Assembly: GCA_964370735.1 (NCBI GenBank) | Contig: CAYJLC010000004.1 | Location: forward strand, 1 to 64,000 | DNA: 64,000 nucleotides | Reading direction: 5' to 3' | Origin: CAYJLC01 sp964370735 | GTDB lineage: Bacteria > Bacillota > Clostridia > Oscillospirales > Butyricicoccaceae | Notes under the pieces: model-generated | Told to the model about the DNA's origin: nothing | Database searches by the model: none | What the model saw: only the letters and a program-made list of their open reading frames with translations | Part shown: positions 1 through 9,372 of the stretch, piece by piece | How the letters are laid out: each line of letters begins with the position of its first letter | Position numbering within the stretch: position 1 is the stretch's first letter | Made by a program: the position numbers and the translations under genes

Positions 1-132
1 AGCATCAGCCGAACGCTCACCTTTTTTGATAGTAACAGTGCTACCTAAAGTTCCCACAAGTTTAACAAGTAAACCGGCTGGACGCGCGTGAATTCCTACT
101 GGGTCTTTGATTGTATATGTGAATTGTGTCAT
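1..132 (-). CDS. ptsH: HPr phosphocarrier protein, N-terminal part (runs off window)
   Basis: The visible 44 codons begin MTQFTYTIKDPVGIHARPAG. The IHARPA block carries the phosphorylated histidine of HPr (His15 here), which passes phosphate from enzyme I to sugar-specific EIIA domains in the cytoplasm. An AGGAGG ribosome site (141-146) sits just upstream of the ATG. The gene is the last visible one of the minus-strand mannitol-type PTS operon, 12 bases after the dehydrogenase. The regulatory Ser46 region lies beyond the window edge, so ptsH cannot be told from a Crh-like paralogue by that residue; the intact His15 motif favours HPr. Confidence 0.9.
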   Translation of the reverse strand, partial: MTQFTYTIKDPVGIHARPAGLLVKLVGTLGSTVTIKKGERSADA

Positions 133-144
133 GATATTATCCTC

Positions 145-1407
145 CTATATTACGTTAAAATGTGAAAGTAAGATTTGTTCTGCCTCATAGCACCAAAGTC
201 CATTATTTTTCTTTGTAGCTTCAGCAAGTTTTGCAAAAAGTGGGTCTGTTTTACCTTTTTCTTCAAAGTCATCAATCGCAGTAAGTGGCATATCGAAATG
301 CGTATAGCTTAAGATTTTACCTGCACGAATTTCAGGAAGAATAGCAGTAGTTTCAGCAACTGCATCAAGTCCACAAATATGAGTAACCATAACTGCTGTA
401 TGAAGTTTTTTCGCTTCAGCAAGCTGGATTGCCTCTTTAAGGTCATCAGTGTTACCACCTGTGCTACCTAAAATATGAGTTGAAATATAGTGGCAGTTAT
501 AAAGGTTCATTTCTGCTGTGAAATTAGGGTCAGAAGGACCTGCGAAGAAGTTTAAACAACCGTCAAACGCCATTAATTTATCACCAAGTTCGCAAAGCTC
601 TTTAATAGGAGCATAAACAAACACGTCGTGGTAACCAACACCATCAGTTAAATCCATTAATTCTTTGTAGATATCTTCAGAATTTCTAGGGTTTACATAA
701 TGAAGGTCAACGCCTTGCTCTTTTGCAAAATCAGTAGTAATAAGAGTTTTTGCACGATTAATTCTTGCATCTTCAACGTCAGTTACAACAACTTTACCTG
801 GACGGTTACCAGCTACTAATGGGTACTCGATAGCACCAAGGCCCATAGGTCCGCAACCACCTAGAATAAGGATGTTTCCACCTTCTTTAACGCCCATTGT
901 GTGGTTGTAATTTTGTTTATTTGTATGGTACATGATATTGTAACCACCGATAACACAGCTCATAGGCTCGCCTAGAGATGCATCGAAATAGCTGTCGCCA
1001 TCATAATGAAGTAGGCAACCTAGCTCCATAACTTCTTGTGGGATTACACAATATGTAGCAGCACCACCGAAGAATTTATAAGAATATCCTGGAGAATCTA
1101 ATTTACCTTGATAGTTAAGAGCTGGTTGAAGAGCATACTTTTCGCCAACTTTAAATTCATTTTCCCATTTTTTGCCGACTTTAACGATATCACCTGCAAA
1201 TTCATGTCCGATAATAATTGGGTTAACATCAACATCTTTTGGGCAACGCTTATGGTTTTTACCTTGTCTTAATAATTTATAAGTAGACATACAGATACTG
1301 TCACTTATGATTTTTACTAAAATTTCATCGTCTTTGATTTCTGGAAGTTCAAATTCTTCAAGTCTTAAATCATCTGCGCCATATAATCTTACTGCTCTAG
1401 TTTTCAT
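145..1407 (-). CDS. Zinc-type MDR sugar-phosphate dehydrogenase (L-sorbose-1-phosphate reductase-like)
   Basis: This 420-residue medium-chain dehydrogenase shows the catalytic-zinc GHEFAG motif at residues 67-72 and a Rossmann nucleotide loop GGCGPMG at 183-189. It lacks the four-cysteine structural zinc lobe of classical alcohol dehydrogenases. Overall it resembles the L-sorbose-1-phosphate reductase type (SorE), which acts on the carbon next to the phosphorylated CH2. It follows fruK by 16 bases in a PTS operon that has no mtlD, so it probably oxidises the imported hexitol phosphate. If the substrate is mannitol-1-phosphate, SorE-like chemistry would give fructose-1-phosphate, the substrate of the neighbouring kinase. 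The family assignment is firm; the substrate is inferred. Confidence 0.75.
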   Translation of the reverse strand: MKTRAVRLYGADDLRLEEFELPEIKDDEILVKIISDSICMSTYKLLRQGKNHKRCPKDVDVNPIIIGHEFAGDIVKVGKKWENEFKVGEKYALQPALNYQGKLDSPGYSYKFFGGAATYCVIPQEVMELGCLLHYDGDSYFDASLGEPMSCVIGGYNIMYHTNKQNYNHTMGVKEGGNILILGGCGPMGLGAIEYPLVAGNRPGKVVVTDVEDARINRAKTLITTDFAKEQGVDLHYVNPRNSEDIYKELMDLTDGVGYHDVFVYAPIKELCELGDKLMAFDGCLNFFAGPSDPNFTAEMNLYNCHYISTHILGSTGGNTDDLKEAIQLAEAKKLHTAVMVTHICGLDAVAETTAILPEIRAGKILSYTHFDMPLTAIDDFEEKGKTDPLFAKLAEATKKNNGLWCYEAEQILLSHFNVI

Positions 1408-1423
1408 AATTTTAACCCTCTCA

Positions 1424-2353
1424 TTAATAAATTTTGTGAATAATAACTTTTTCTGACAATTCCTCTACAAGCTCAAGGCTTGGAGGGTTTGTACCTTTTG
1501 TAGTACAAGCACCTGCACTACATGCTATTGCTAAAATAGCTGTATCGCGAAGCGACATTTTATTAGCAGTACCAAAAGAGAATGCACCAACCATGCTGTC
1601 ACCAGCACCAACTGTTGAAGAGGCTTTAATTTTTAAGCCTTCAGCGTGATAACACTCGTCTTTTGTTACGAAAATAGCTCCGTCTTTACCCATTGATAAA
1701 ACAACAGTTTCAACACCGTCTTCACACATTTTTCTGCAAATTTCGATAAGTTCTTCTGTTGTAGCACTTTCTTTTCCATAAAAACGAAGTAATTCATCGC
1801 TGTTTGGTTTAATAAGTGCTGGTTTTGCTTTTAATGCATTAGCAAAAGCTTCATTATCTGCATCTAAGAATACCTTAGCGCCTTTTTCTTTAAGCTTGTT
1901 GCAAAGCATTTCATAAAAATCTGGGCTTGCATTTTTATGCATACTACCAGCTAAAACTACGATAGAATTTTCATCAGAAATTTCAAGTAATTTAGCTATA
2001 ATAGCATTTTCTTCGTCTTTAGTAACAGTAATTCCTGCCTCGTTTATTTCAGTGATACCATTTACATCGTCTAAAACTTTAAGGTTTGTTCTTGTATTAC
2101 CATCAACTGTGATAAATTCATTTGTTGCACCTAATTTTTCGATTTCAGCATCGAAAATAGGAACATTTGCACCACCATAAAAGCCTGTAACGATTGATTT
2201 TCCACCAAGCATAGACACTACTTTTGAAACATTAAGACCTTTGCCACCAGCATCAATTTCATAGTCTTTTACACGATTTAATCCACCTGGGATTAGTGGG
2301 TCGATATACACTGTTTTATCTAAAGCAGGGTTTAGAGTTAGTGTTATAATCAT
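1424..2353 (-). CDS. fruK: 1-phosphofructokinase, PfkB family
   Basis: This 309-residue ribokinase/PfkB-fold kinase has the N-terminal glycine motif AGGKGLNVSKV (35-45) and the C-terminal signature VGAGDSMVGAF with catalytic Asp252. The family phosphorylates fructose-1-phosphate or tagatose-6-phosphate to the 1,6-bisphosphate in the cytoplasm. Its start shares one base with the end of mtlF, indicating translational coupling. No fructose-specific EII lies nearby; the partner transporter is the mannitol-type EIICB. That makes fructose-1-phosphate produced by the adjacent dehydrogenase a likely substrate. Tagatose-6-phosphate kinase (LacC) is the main alternative and could serve the Gat-like cluster at 33-41 kb. 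Confidence 0.82.
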   Translation of the reverse strand: MIITLTLNPALDKTVYIDPLIPGGLNRVKDYEIDAGGKGLNVSKVVSMLGGKSIVTGFYGGANVPIFDAEIEKLGATNEFITVDGNTRTNLKVLDDVNGITEINEAGITVTKDEENAIIAKLLEISDENSIVVLAGSMHKNASPDFYEMLCNKLKEKGAKVFLDADNEAFANALKAKPALIKPNSDELLRFYGKESATTEELIEICRKMCEDGVETVVLSMGKDGAIFVTKDECYHAEGLKIKASSTVGAGDSMVGAFSFGTANKMSLRDTAILAIACSAGACTTKGTNPPSLELVEELSEKVIIHKIY

Positions 2354-2775
2354 TAGTTACCTCCAGTGAAAGCTTTGATGATTGTTTCTTTGTCACTTGC
2401 ACTTACAAGTCTTAAAGTGTCTTCTTCTTCTTCTAAAACATCAACAATGTTTTCTAATACTTCCATATGCTCTTCGCCTAAACCAGCAATACCGATTACC
2501 ATGTTAACTTGGTTTCCGTCCCAGTCGATAGCTTCAGGATAAGTAATAACAGAAATACCTGTTTTTTTGATATATTTTTTGTATTCAGTTTCACCATGAG
2601 GGATTGCGATTAGATTTCCGATAGCAACTGAGAAAGATGCATCTCTTTTAATCATTCCATCGATGTATTCTTCGCTTGCATATCCAGCGTTTACTAAAAG
2701 TTCGCCACATCTTTTTATAGCAGTAACTTTGTCTTCTTTAGGTTGGTTTAAAATAATATCATCGTGTCTTAACAT
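2353..2775 (-). CDS. mtlF: PTS mannitol-type EIIA component
   Basis: This is a 140-residue stand-alone EIIA of the mannitol/fructose superfamily. The active histidine lies in the motif IAIPHGE (His60), which accepts phosphate from HPr and passes it to the EIIB domain of MtlA. The AAGGAAAA ribosome site is well placed for the ATG. It sits between mtlR and fruK, the normal place for mtlF in Bacillota mannitol operons, and its 3' end overlaps fruK by one base. Mannitol specificity is inferred from the neighbouring EIICB. Confidence 0.88.
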   Translation of the reverse strand: MLRHDDIILNQPKEDKVTAIKRCGELLVNAGYASEEYIDGMIKRDASFSVAIGNLIAIPHGETEYKKYIKKTGISVITYPEAIDWDGNQVNMVIGIAGLGEEHMEVLENIVDVLEEEEDTLRLVSASDKETIIKAFTGGN

Positions 2776-2790
2776 AATAATTTTCCTTTC

Positions 2791-4818
2791 TTATTTGAAC
2801 ATATTTTTAAAATAAATTGATAAATGATTTCTTAGTATTTCTTCGATTTTTTTATAAATTGCGTTTTCTTCTTCGTTTATAACATCAGATAAAAAGCCTT
2901 CATCTTCTATTAAAGCCGAGCTTATAAGTCCGATTGCTTCTTTAAGGTCTTGCGAAGAAGATTTTGGAATTAAAATTGAAACGCACGTTATAGCAAAATC
3001 GCCATTTTCGTTGTAAATTTTTCTGCCACCTGGAGATAAAAGCGATATTGAAGGTTCTTTCACTCCGTCTGTTATACAGTGGAGAAAAAGTATTTTTAAA
3101 TCGACTATGATTTGTGAGGATAATTTTTCTCTGTCCATAAGACCATTAAAAATTAATTCACCATCTTCGGCACGATTTCCAAATCGATAACCTGCAAATT
3201 TTGCTAAGTCTGAAACATCATGTCCTTCATCAACCATTAGTTTTTTAAAGTTTTTTAGTAAAAACTCAATTTCGTTTAGATGGGACTTTGCTCTGTCAAT
3301 ATTGTGTGTCACCATGTCATCATTTTGAACAGTGATTTCAAAAGACTGAGATTTTAATGTTTCGATTTTGTTTCTTATCGACTCATAATCTTTTCCTGTT
3401 AAAATAGGGTTTACGTTTATTACTATTTTATCAGTGTCGGCAAGTGGGATAGTTGAAATGATAAAATCATTTTTTTCCCATTGAGATTTATTGTTGTATT
3501 CAGAAATTTCAGTGATGATTTCACTTGAAAATCGCTTTTTAACTTGCGAATTTAACATATATGAAACACCTATTCCACCAATACAAACAATTCCTACGCG
3601 AAGTCGCCGTTTTAATTTATCGCGACCGATTTGCATAACAGCAGCACCAAAATGTGCGGACAGACATGCAATTTCTGATTCAGGAACTTTTTTTAGAAAC
3701 TCATCTTCTAAAATAGTTGCCGCATCTTTTGTTCGATAATAGATATCGGGATATTCTTCCTTAATTTGACCATTTAATGGGTCTAAAATTTCATAACCAT
3801 TTTTTATTCGTTCGATAGCCGACCATAAATGAATATTTAATCCTCGAATAAATTCGTCATTCATTTTAAGCATCGGAGCAATTCGTGTGTCAAACCTTTC
3901 GATTAAAGAAAAAGTTAGACTTTGAACTCGTAAAAACTCTTTTTTCTCATCTTGTTCGCTAATTGGATTTTTTTGTTTAGCTCTAGCAGAAATCAAGCCT
4001 TTTGCAATACGAACGACTTCATCTTTTGGTAAGTCTATCGCAAAGCGATTTTCTATTTCATCGGCAATCTTTCTTGAAAGCTGGTTTAAAACTCCGCTTA
4101 GCTCGATTAAACTATCTTCTTTTACAAATTGTTGGCTTTTAACTCTTGCTATTTGCACGCAAAGCCTAAATTCAAGAAGTTTTAAAGAATCTGGTGTTAT
4201 CCAGTCAAGCCTTAATGCTAAAAAGGATAGAATTTCTCGAACTTCCTCTTCGATAGTTATAGGAGGGAAATTATATTTTAAAGCTAGCAGTTCATTGTCG
4301 ACAGACGCCTTTGCCATATAGGAAACAAGCGCTTTTCGAATGTTTTTTTCAAGCCCTAAAACAGCAACTCCGATACCTTTTTTCCTATCTAAAGTTACAT
4401 CAAATTCTTTAAATTCTTTCTCTAGTATGTCTAAATCTAGGCTTAAAGTAGCCTCGCTAACCTCAAGTAGTCTTGAGTAATAATACAGTTTTTGATATCC
4501 GTAACTATTTAAAATAGCAAAGGCTAAAGTTTTTCGCCTATCTTCTTTACTGATGGATGATTTGCTAGTGAGTGAGCTAATTTCCTTAGAGAAAATTTGT
4601 ATTTGTGTACTATTTCCTCTAAGATAAAGCCCCTCTTTAATGCTTGTTTCTAAGGTTAAATCGTATTTGTTTAGAACGGAATCAGCGTTTTCTAATTCCC
4701 TAAAGACCGTACGTCGACTAACCTCTAGTATATCAGCAAGTTCTGATATGCTTACAGGCTTGTTTTTCTCAATAAGTATACTGAAAAGTCGCGCTAGTCT
4801 CATAGAAATTATTTGCAT
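2791..4818 (-). CDS. mtlR: PRD-containing transcriptional activator, MtlR/BglG type
   Basis: This 675-residue regulator has an N-terminal winged helix-turn-helix (SISELADILEVSRRTVFREL, about 23-42), two PTS regulation domains in the middle, an EIIB-like domain with a cysteine in VCIGGIGVSYML, and a C-terminal EIIA-like domain with LHC near FLHCITDG. This is the architecture of MtlR, a DNA-binding activator whose activity is set by phosphorylation through HPr and the mannitol EIIs. It lies between mtlA and mtlF, 15 bases from each, and begins at an ATG behind a clear GGAGGT. It most likely activates the promoter upstream of mtlA. Confidence 0.85.
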   Translation of the reverse strand: MQIISMRLARLFSILIEKNKPVSISELADILEVSRRTVFRELENADSVLNKYDLTLETSIKEGLYLRGNSTQIQIFSKEISSLTSKSSISKEDRRKTLAFAILNSYGYQKLYYYSRLLEVSEATLSLDLDILEKEFKEFDVTLDRKKGIGVAVLGLEKNIRKALVSYMAKASVDNELLALKYNFPPITIEEEVREILSFLALRLDWITPDSLKLLEFRLCVQIARVKSQQFVKEDSLIELSGVLNQLSRKIADEIENRFAIDLPKDEVVRIAKGLISARAKQKNPISEQDEKKEFLRVQSLTFSLIERFDTRIAPMLKMNDEFIRGLNIHLWSAIERIKNGYEILDPLNGQIKEEYPDIYYRTKDAATILEDEFLKKVPESEIACLSAHFGAAVMQIGRDKLKRRLRVGIVCIGGIGVSYMLNSQVKKRFSSEIITEISEYNNKSQWEKNDFIISTIPLADTDKIVINVNPILTGKDYESIRNKIETLKSQSFEITVQNDDMVTHNIDRAKSHLNEIEFLLKNFKKLMVDEGHDVSDLAKFAGYRFGNRAEDGELIFNGLMDREKLSSQIIVDLKILFLHCITDGVKEPSISLLSPGGRKIYNENGDFAITCVSILIPKSSSQDLKEAIGLISSALIEDEGFLSDVINEEENAIYKKIEEILRNHLSIYFKNMFK

Positions 4819-4833
4819 GATTACCTCCGTTTA

Positions 4834-6228
4834 TTACACACCTTGTTTTTCTTTTAACTCGTTAATTAATGCCTCATATTCAGGAGCATTTAAGAAGTCA
4901 TGGATTGGAATTAGGTATGCATTAGGATTTCTATCTTTAGCTCTACCGCTTAATTGTTCATGCGTAACAATTACATCGGCATCCATAGGGATTTCTGAAA
5001 CAGCGTGGTGAATTACTGTGATACCTTCAATGCCAGCTTTTTGTAGCTTTTTACGAAGTTTTGTAGCACCCATTGCAGAACTACCCATACCAGCATCACA
5101 CGCGAAAACAATTTTACGAACGTTGTCTAAAGTAGCTTTTTGAGCTGTAACTGTGTTAGTGCCTTTAGCTTGTGATTTCATATCTTGCATTTTTACTTTT
5201 GCAGCATCGATATCTTCGTCTTTTCCGAATGCTTTAAGAAGTACAGCAGCAAGTAGGAAAGTTACGATAGTAGCGATTGCGATACCAGCAATGTTTGCAA
5301 CATAAGCATCAGCAGGTGTCATAATCATCATTGCGATAACACTACCAGGAGCAGCAGCACCAGTTAAACCTCCGCCTAAAAGCGAGATTGTGAAGATACC
5401 AGCAGCAGAACCTGCGATTGTAGCGATTAATAAGATAGGGTTCATAAGTACGAACGGGAAGTAGATTTCGTGGATACCACCGAAGAAGTGGATGATTGCA
5501 GCACCAGAAGCCGAGCTTTTTGCACTGCCTTTGCCGAAGAACATATATGCTAAAAGTAAACCTAAACCAGGACCAGGGTTTGCTTCAATCATATACATAA
5601 TAGATTTACCAGCTTCTAAAACTTCTTCTGCACCTAACGGAGTGAATACACCATGGTTAATTGCATTGTTTAAGAAAAGAATTTTTGCAGGCTCTACTAA
5701 AACGGCTGTTAATGGTAGAAGACCCATTGTAGCAAGCCAGTCAACACCAACGCTTAAACCAGTTGTAGCTACTTGTACTAGAGGACCAATTCCGAAGAAA
5801 GCAAGGATTGCAAGTCCGAAACCTAGGATACCTACTGAGAAGTTGTTTACTAACATTTCAAAACCAGCTGGAATTTTTCCTGCAACTGCTTTGTCGAAGT
5901 ATTTGATTGTAACCCCACCTAAAGGACCACACATCATAGCACCTAATAACATTGGAGTTTCAGGAACACCCATGATTACACCGAATGTTACGATAGCACC
6001 CATAACACCACCACGAACATCTGCGATTGCTTTACCACCTGTATAACCAATCATAATTGGAAGTAGGTATGAAAGCATAGGACCTACCATAGTTGCTAAT
6101 TGCTCATTTGGAAACCAACCTGCCGGAATAAATAAAGCCGTAATTAACCCCCAAGCTATGAATGCGCCGATATTTGGCATAACCATTCCGCTTAAAAATC
6201 TACCGAATTTTTGAACACCGTTTTTCAT
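4834..6228 (-). CDS. mtlA: PTS mannitol-type EIICB permease
   Basis: This membrane permease imports and phosphorylates a hexitol. Many hydrophobic segments fill the first ~340 residues, with the EIIC substrate motif GGIHEIYFPFVLMNP around residue 250. After a Lys/Gln-rich linker comes an EIIB domain with the phosphorylated cysteine in FACDAGMGSSAMGA (Cys377). No EIIA is fused; it is supplied by mtlF. I start it at the ATG at 6228 (464 residues) because AAGGTGG at 6237-6243 fits that codon; a GTG four codons earlier overlaps the ribosome site. It is the first gene of the operon. Confidence 0.9.
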   Translation of the reverse strand: MKNGVQKFGRFLSGMVMPNIGAFIAWGLITALFIPAGWFPNEQLATMVGPMLSYLLPIMIGYTGGKAIADVRGGVMGAIVTFGVIMGVPETPMLLGAMMCGPLGGVTIKYFDKAVAGKIPAGFEMLVNNFSVGILGFGLAILAFFGIGPLVQVATTGLSVGVDWLATMGLLPLTAVLVEPAKILFLNNAINHGVFTPLGAEEVLEAGKSIMYMIEANPGPGLGLLLAYMFFGKGSAKSSASGAAIIHFFGGIHEIYFPFVLMNPILLIATIAGSAAGIFTISLLGGGLTGAAAPGSVIAMMIMTPADAYVANIAGIAIATIVTFLLAAVLLKAFGKDEDIDAAKVKMQDMKSQAKGTNTVTAQKATLDNVRKIVFACDAGMGSSAMGATKLRKKLQKAGIEGITVIHHAVSEIPMDADVIVTHEQLSGRAKDRNPNAYLIPIHDFLNAPEYEALINELKEKQGV

Positions 6229-6260
6229 TGCGAATACCACCTTAAATAAATTATTTTATC

Positions 6261-6284
6261 AAAAGCTTGAGCTCTTAAGCTTTT
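6261..6284. repeat. Inverted repeat in the mtlA leader
   Basis: AAAAGCTT at 6261-6268 is mirrored by AAGCTTTT at 6277-6284 with eight bases between, two of which extend the pairing. It lies between the mtlA promoter and the mtlA ribosome site, so it could be a leader hairpin or a DNA operator. MtlR is a DNA-binding rather than RNA-binding regulator, so an RNA antiterminator role is not expected. Confidence 0.45.
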
Positions 6285-6294
6285 CCTTGGTTTT

Positions 6295-6323
6295 AGTATA
6301 TCATATTAGATTTGGTAAATCAA
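6295..6323 (-). promoter_or_regulatory. Sigma-A promoter of the mtl operon
   Basis: On the minus strand TTGATT (6318-6323) and TATACT (6295-6300) are separated by exactly 17 bases, with a TG one base upstream of the -10. It reads toward mtlA about 65 bases upstream of its start codon. Confidence 0.75.
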
Positions 6324-6380
6324 GACAAAGAAAAACAATTTTGGCACTTGTCTTTTGTGACATTTTTAAATAAGTTTACT

Positions 6381-6409
6381 TTGAAATTGTTAATAAAGTG
6401 TGATACACT
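6381..6409 (+). promoter_or_regulatory. Sigma-A promoter of ppa
   Basis: TTGAAA (6381-6386) and TACACT (6404-6409) have a 17-base spacer and an extended -10 TG at 6401-6402. It lies about 33 bases upstream of the ppa ATG. Confidence 0.7.
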
Positions 6410-6441
6410 ATATATAGGATAATACGAGAGGAGAATTTTAA

Positions 6442-6990
6442 ATGAATGTATGGCATGATATTGACGAAAAAGAAGTAACAAAAAATGAGTTTATGGCAGT
6501 AATCGAAATACCGTCTGGAAGTAAGAAAAAATACGAATTAGACAAAAAAACGGGGCTTTTAAAGCTTGATAGGGTATTACATACGTCTACTCACTACCCA
6601 TGGAACTACGGGTTTATCCCAAGAACCTATGCAGACGATTCGGATCCACTTGATGTGTTAGTTTTATGTTCAGAAACTATCGATCCACTAGTTATGGTAA
6701 AATGTTATCCAATCGGAGTTTTACGAATGATTGATGAGGATGAATGTGATGATAAAATTATAGCAATTCCTCTGCACGACCCAACTTGGAACTTCTATAA
6801 AGACATCGACCAACTACCTCCGCATATTTCAAACGAAATCATTCACTTTTTCGAAGTATACAAAGCTTTAGAAAATAAAGAAACTGCAACAAGTGAAATG
6901 TTAAACCGTAAAGCAGCTGTTAAAATTATAGCAGAAACTATGGACAGATATTTGGTGCATTACTGTGGAAAAGTAGAAAAACCTCAATAA
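6442..6990 (+). CDS. ppa: Inorganic pyrophosphatase, family I
   Basis: This 182-residue cytoplasmic enzyme hydrolyses pyrophosphate to phosphate. The family I signature DDSDPLDVLVL (65-75) supplies the metal-binding aspartates, and YPWNYGFIP (52-60) is the conserved strand before it. Length matches the soluble bacterial family. It is monocistronic: it has its own promoter and a strong hairpin follows the stop codon. The start ATG is preceded by GAGGAG. Confidence 0.93.
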   Translation: MNVWHDIDEKEVTKNEFMAVIEIPSGSKKKYELDKKTGLLKLDRVLHTSTHYPWNYGFIPRTYADDSDPLDVLVLCSETIDPLVMVKCYPIGVLRMIDEDECDDKIIAIPLHDPTWNFYKDIDQLPPHISNEIIHFFEVYKALENKETATSEMLNRKAAVKIIAETMDRYLVHYCGKVEKPQ

Positions 6991-6995
6991 TAAAC

Positions 6996-7029
6996 AAAAA
7001 GGGGCTGTCGCAATTGCGACAGCCCCTTT
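6996..7029. terminator. Bidirectional terminator between ppa and the DMT transporter
   Basis: AAAGGGGCTGTCGC and GCGACAGCCCCTTT form a near-perfect hairpin with an AATT loop. A-rich sequence on one side and T-rich on the other lets it serve the convergent genes on both strands. Confidence 0.85.
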
Positions 7030-7068
7030 CATATTAATTTTTACCTCGCAAATTTAAAGAAATCTAGG

Positions 7069-7923
7069 CTATACCTTATCTTTATTGCTTTTATAAACAA
7101 TTACGCCAGCAAGTATCACTAAAGCCGAGCCTATAAGCGAATTTACCTTGATATTTTGTCCTAAAAATGCAAAACCAAGTATCATAGAAAAAATTATTCC
7201 AGAATATTGATAAATACTTACTTCGCTTGCCTTTGCAAAAGTGTATGAATAAGTCAAGGTTGCCTGTCCTAAAGCGGCGGTTATTCCGATTAATGTAAGC
7301 AAAATAAAATCGCTTAAAGATGGCATAACAAAGTCTGGAATCATAAGCGGGATTGTTGCAACAGTTGAGAAAAATGAGAACACAAAAATTATAACTTCCG
7401 GTGGTTCTTTTCCTTTTAAAGCCGAAACAAACGCATAAGCAGTTCCTGCAAAAGTAGCTGCAAACATTGCAACGATTAGCGGGAATATATTTGTGTTAAA
7501 CTCAGGATTTGCGACGATTACAGCGCCTAGTGTTGCGACTATTAGTGCAATGATTTGGAACTTAGAGATTTTTTCTTTTAGAAAGAAAAATGCAAGAATG
7601 CTCACGACAAAAGGTGCCATTTTTAAAATAGTAGCAACATCGCCTTGTTCGCCGTTTCCAGAGGCATAAAAAGTTGTAATCATACCCATATAGCCAAAAC
7701 CAACGCGACCCAAAAGTAATTTTCTGTTTTCTTTTTTGCCAAAGAATTGATAATTATTCTTTTTAACTGCAACGAAAGTTATAAAAGTGGCTACTAAATT
7801 TCTAAAAAATAGTTGTGTGAAAAGCGGAACTGTGTCCGATGTCATACCGATTATAAGTGACATTATAGCGAAAAAGAATGTTGATAATACCATAAGAATT
7901 ATGGCTTTTGTTTTGTTTTTCAT
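7069..7923 (-). CDS. DMT-superfamily (EamA) transporter
   Basis: This 284-residue protein has about ten hydrophobic segments arranged as two EamA halves (roughly 5-135 and 150-280), typical of drug/metabolite exporters in the cytoplasmic membrane. The N-terminal stretch MKNKTKAIILMVLSTFFFAI is the first membrane helix. It lies eight bases downstream of a MATE transporter on the same strand and probably shares its transcript. The substrate cannot be deduced from sequence. Confidence 0.82.
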   Translation of the reverse strand: MKNKTKAIILMVLSTFFFAIMSLIIGMTSDTVPLFTQLFFRNLVATFITFVAVKKNNYQFFGKKENRKLLLGRVGFGYMGMITTFYASGNGEQGDVATILKMAPFVVSILAFFFLKEKISKFQIIALIVATLGAVIVANPEFNTNIFPLIVAMFAATFAGTAYAFVSALKGKEPPEVIIFVFSFFSTVATIPLMIPDFVMPSLSDFILLTLIGITAALGQATLTYSYTFAKASEVSIYQYSGIIFSMILGFAFLGQNIKVNSLIGSALVILAGVIVYKSNKDKV

Positions 7924-7931
7924 AAATTCCT

Positions 7932-9290
7932 CTACTTATTTACTAAATCTTTTATCCATTTTTTTGAGAATAATATTCTACCTGTAAAGAGAATGGCTTT
8001 TAAAATTTCGTCTAGCCTTGTTATTATATATACCCAAAAAACAGGAAGTTCCCATATAAATGCAGCGACAGCACCAAGAGGAACAGCGATACACCATACC
8101 ATAATTATTTCATAAATTAAAACAAATTTTCCATCGCCACCACCACGCAAAACGCCCATTCCTGTGATAAGTGCAATTGATTGGAAAAATAAAATTATAG
8201 AACTTGCCGACAATACTTCGTGGGCGATAATTGCAGTGCTAGGCGTTAAATCGTATATGCTAATGGCAATATCTTTAGTTAAATATACAGTAAGAGAAGT
8301 GATTAATGCGACAATAAAGCTAATGCTTACAAATGTTTTTGAGTATTTAAAGGCATTATCTATTTTGCCCATACCAATGGAATTTCCTGTTATAACGGAT
8401 GATGCAGATGAAATGCCGAAAAGTGCCACACTTACTAATTGGAAAACATTTGAGCTTACTACATTTGCAGCTACAACAGATTCACCCATTTTTGCAAAGA
8501 TTATTGCGATAAAAGTTGAACCGAAAACCCATAAAATATCGTTTGTTAAGATAGGCGCTGAGTTTTTCATAAGATTTATTAAAATATCTTTGTCAAATAT
8601 TTTAAGGTCAGAAATTTTTAGCTTAATTTTTTTGTCGATTTTGAAAATATATGTCAGTGCCATAGTAAGTTCGACAAGTCTTGCACATAATGTTGCAATA
8701 GCAGCACCCTCTACGCCTAAAGCTGGGAAACCGAAGTTTCCAAAGATTAGTAAATAGTTAAGAGATGCATTGACTACAAGCGAAGTTGAGTAAATATATA
8801 GCGAAATATGTGCCGATTGCACAGCCCTTTGCGTTCGAACAGTGCATTCTGTTATAACGAATGGAATATAAGAAAACGACAGGATTTTAAGGTATTTTGC
8901 ACCCTCGGCAATTGCAACAGTGTCCGACGGGTCTGCATAAATTCGCATAAATTCTTCATTGAAGAAAAATCCAACAACAAAGGCTAGAATACCTGTAATT
9001 ATTGAGGCAAGATAGGCAAATGGATAGATTTTTCTAATGGATTTCGTGTCACCTTTTCCATAAAATTGCGATATTAAAATATTACTTCCTTCACCGACAC
9101 CGACGATAAAAATCATAGTAATAAAGAAAAGTTGGCCGGCAAGATTTACACCGGCAAGTGAGCTTTCAGAAACTCTTCCGACCATTACAGAGTCGACAAG
9201 GCCTACAAGAAAGCTTATGAAATTTTGTACTGCTATTGGTAGGCCGATAGCGAGCATCATTTTATAAAAATTTTTATCAGAAACGAACAT
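7932..9290 (-). CDS. MATE-family efflux transporter
   Basis: This 452-residue protein has about twelve hydrophobic segments in two related halves. The N-terminal pattern GLPIAVQNFISFLVGLVDSV is typical of MATE antiporters, which expel cationic compounds using Na+ or H+ gradients. It is the first gene of a two-gene unit with the EamA transporter. A TATAAT-like -10 (9317-9322) lies upstream without a good -35. Specific substrates are unknown. Confidence 0.85.
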   Translation of the reverse strand: MFVSDKNFYKMMLAIGLPIAVQNFISFLVGLVDSVMVGRVSESSLAGVNLAGQLFFITMIFIVGVGEGSNILISQFYGKGDTKSIRKIYPFAYLASIITGILAFVVGFFFNEEFMRIYADPSDTVAIAEGAKYLKILSFSYIPFVITECTVRTQRAVQSAHISLYIYSTSLVVNASLNYLLIFGNFGFPALGVEGAAIATLCARLVELTMALTYIFKIDKKIKLKISDLKIFDKDILINLMKNSAPILTNDILWVFGSTFIAIIFAKMGESVVAANVVSSNVFQLVSVALFGISSASSVITGNSIGMGKIDNAFKYSKTFVSISFIVALITSLTVYLTKDIAISIYDLTPSTAIIAHEVLSASSIILFFQSIALITGMGVLRGGGDGKFVLIYEIIMVWCIAVPLGAVAAFIWELPVFWVYIITRLDEILKAILFTGRILFSKKWIKDLVNK

Positions 9291-9372
9291 TTTTACCTCG
9301 GTTTCATTGTTTTAGAATTATAGTTCGCGTTTTAGAAAGTTTAGTATTACTAAAAAACTATTTTTTTACACA

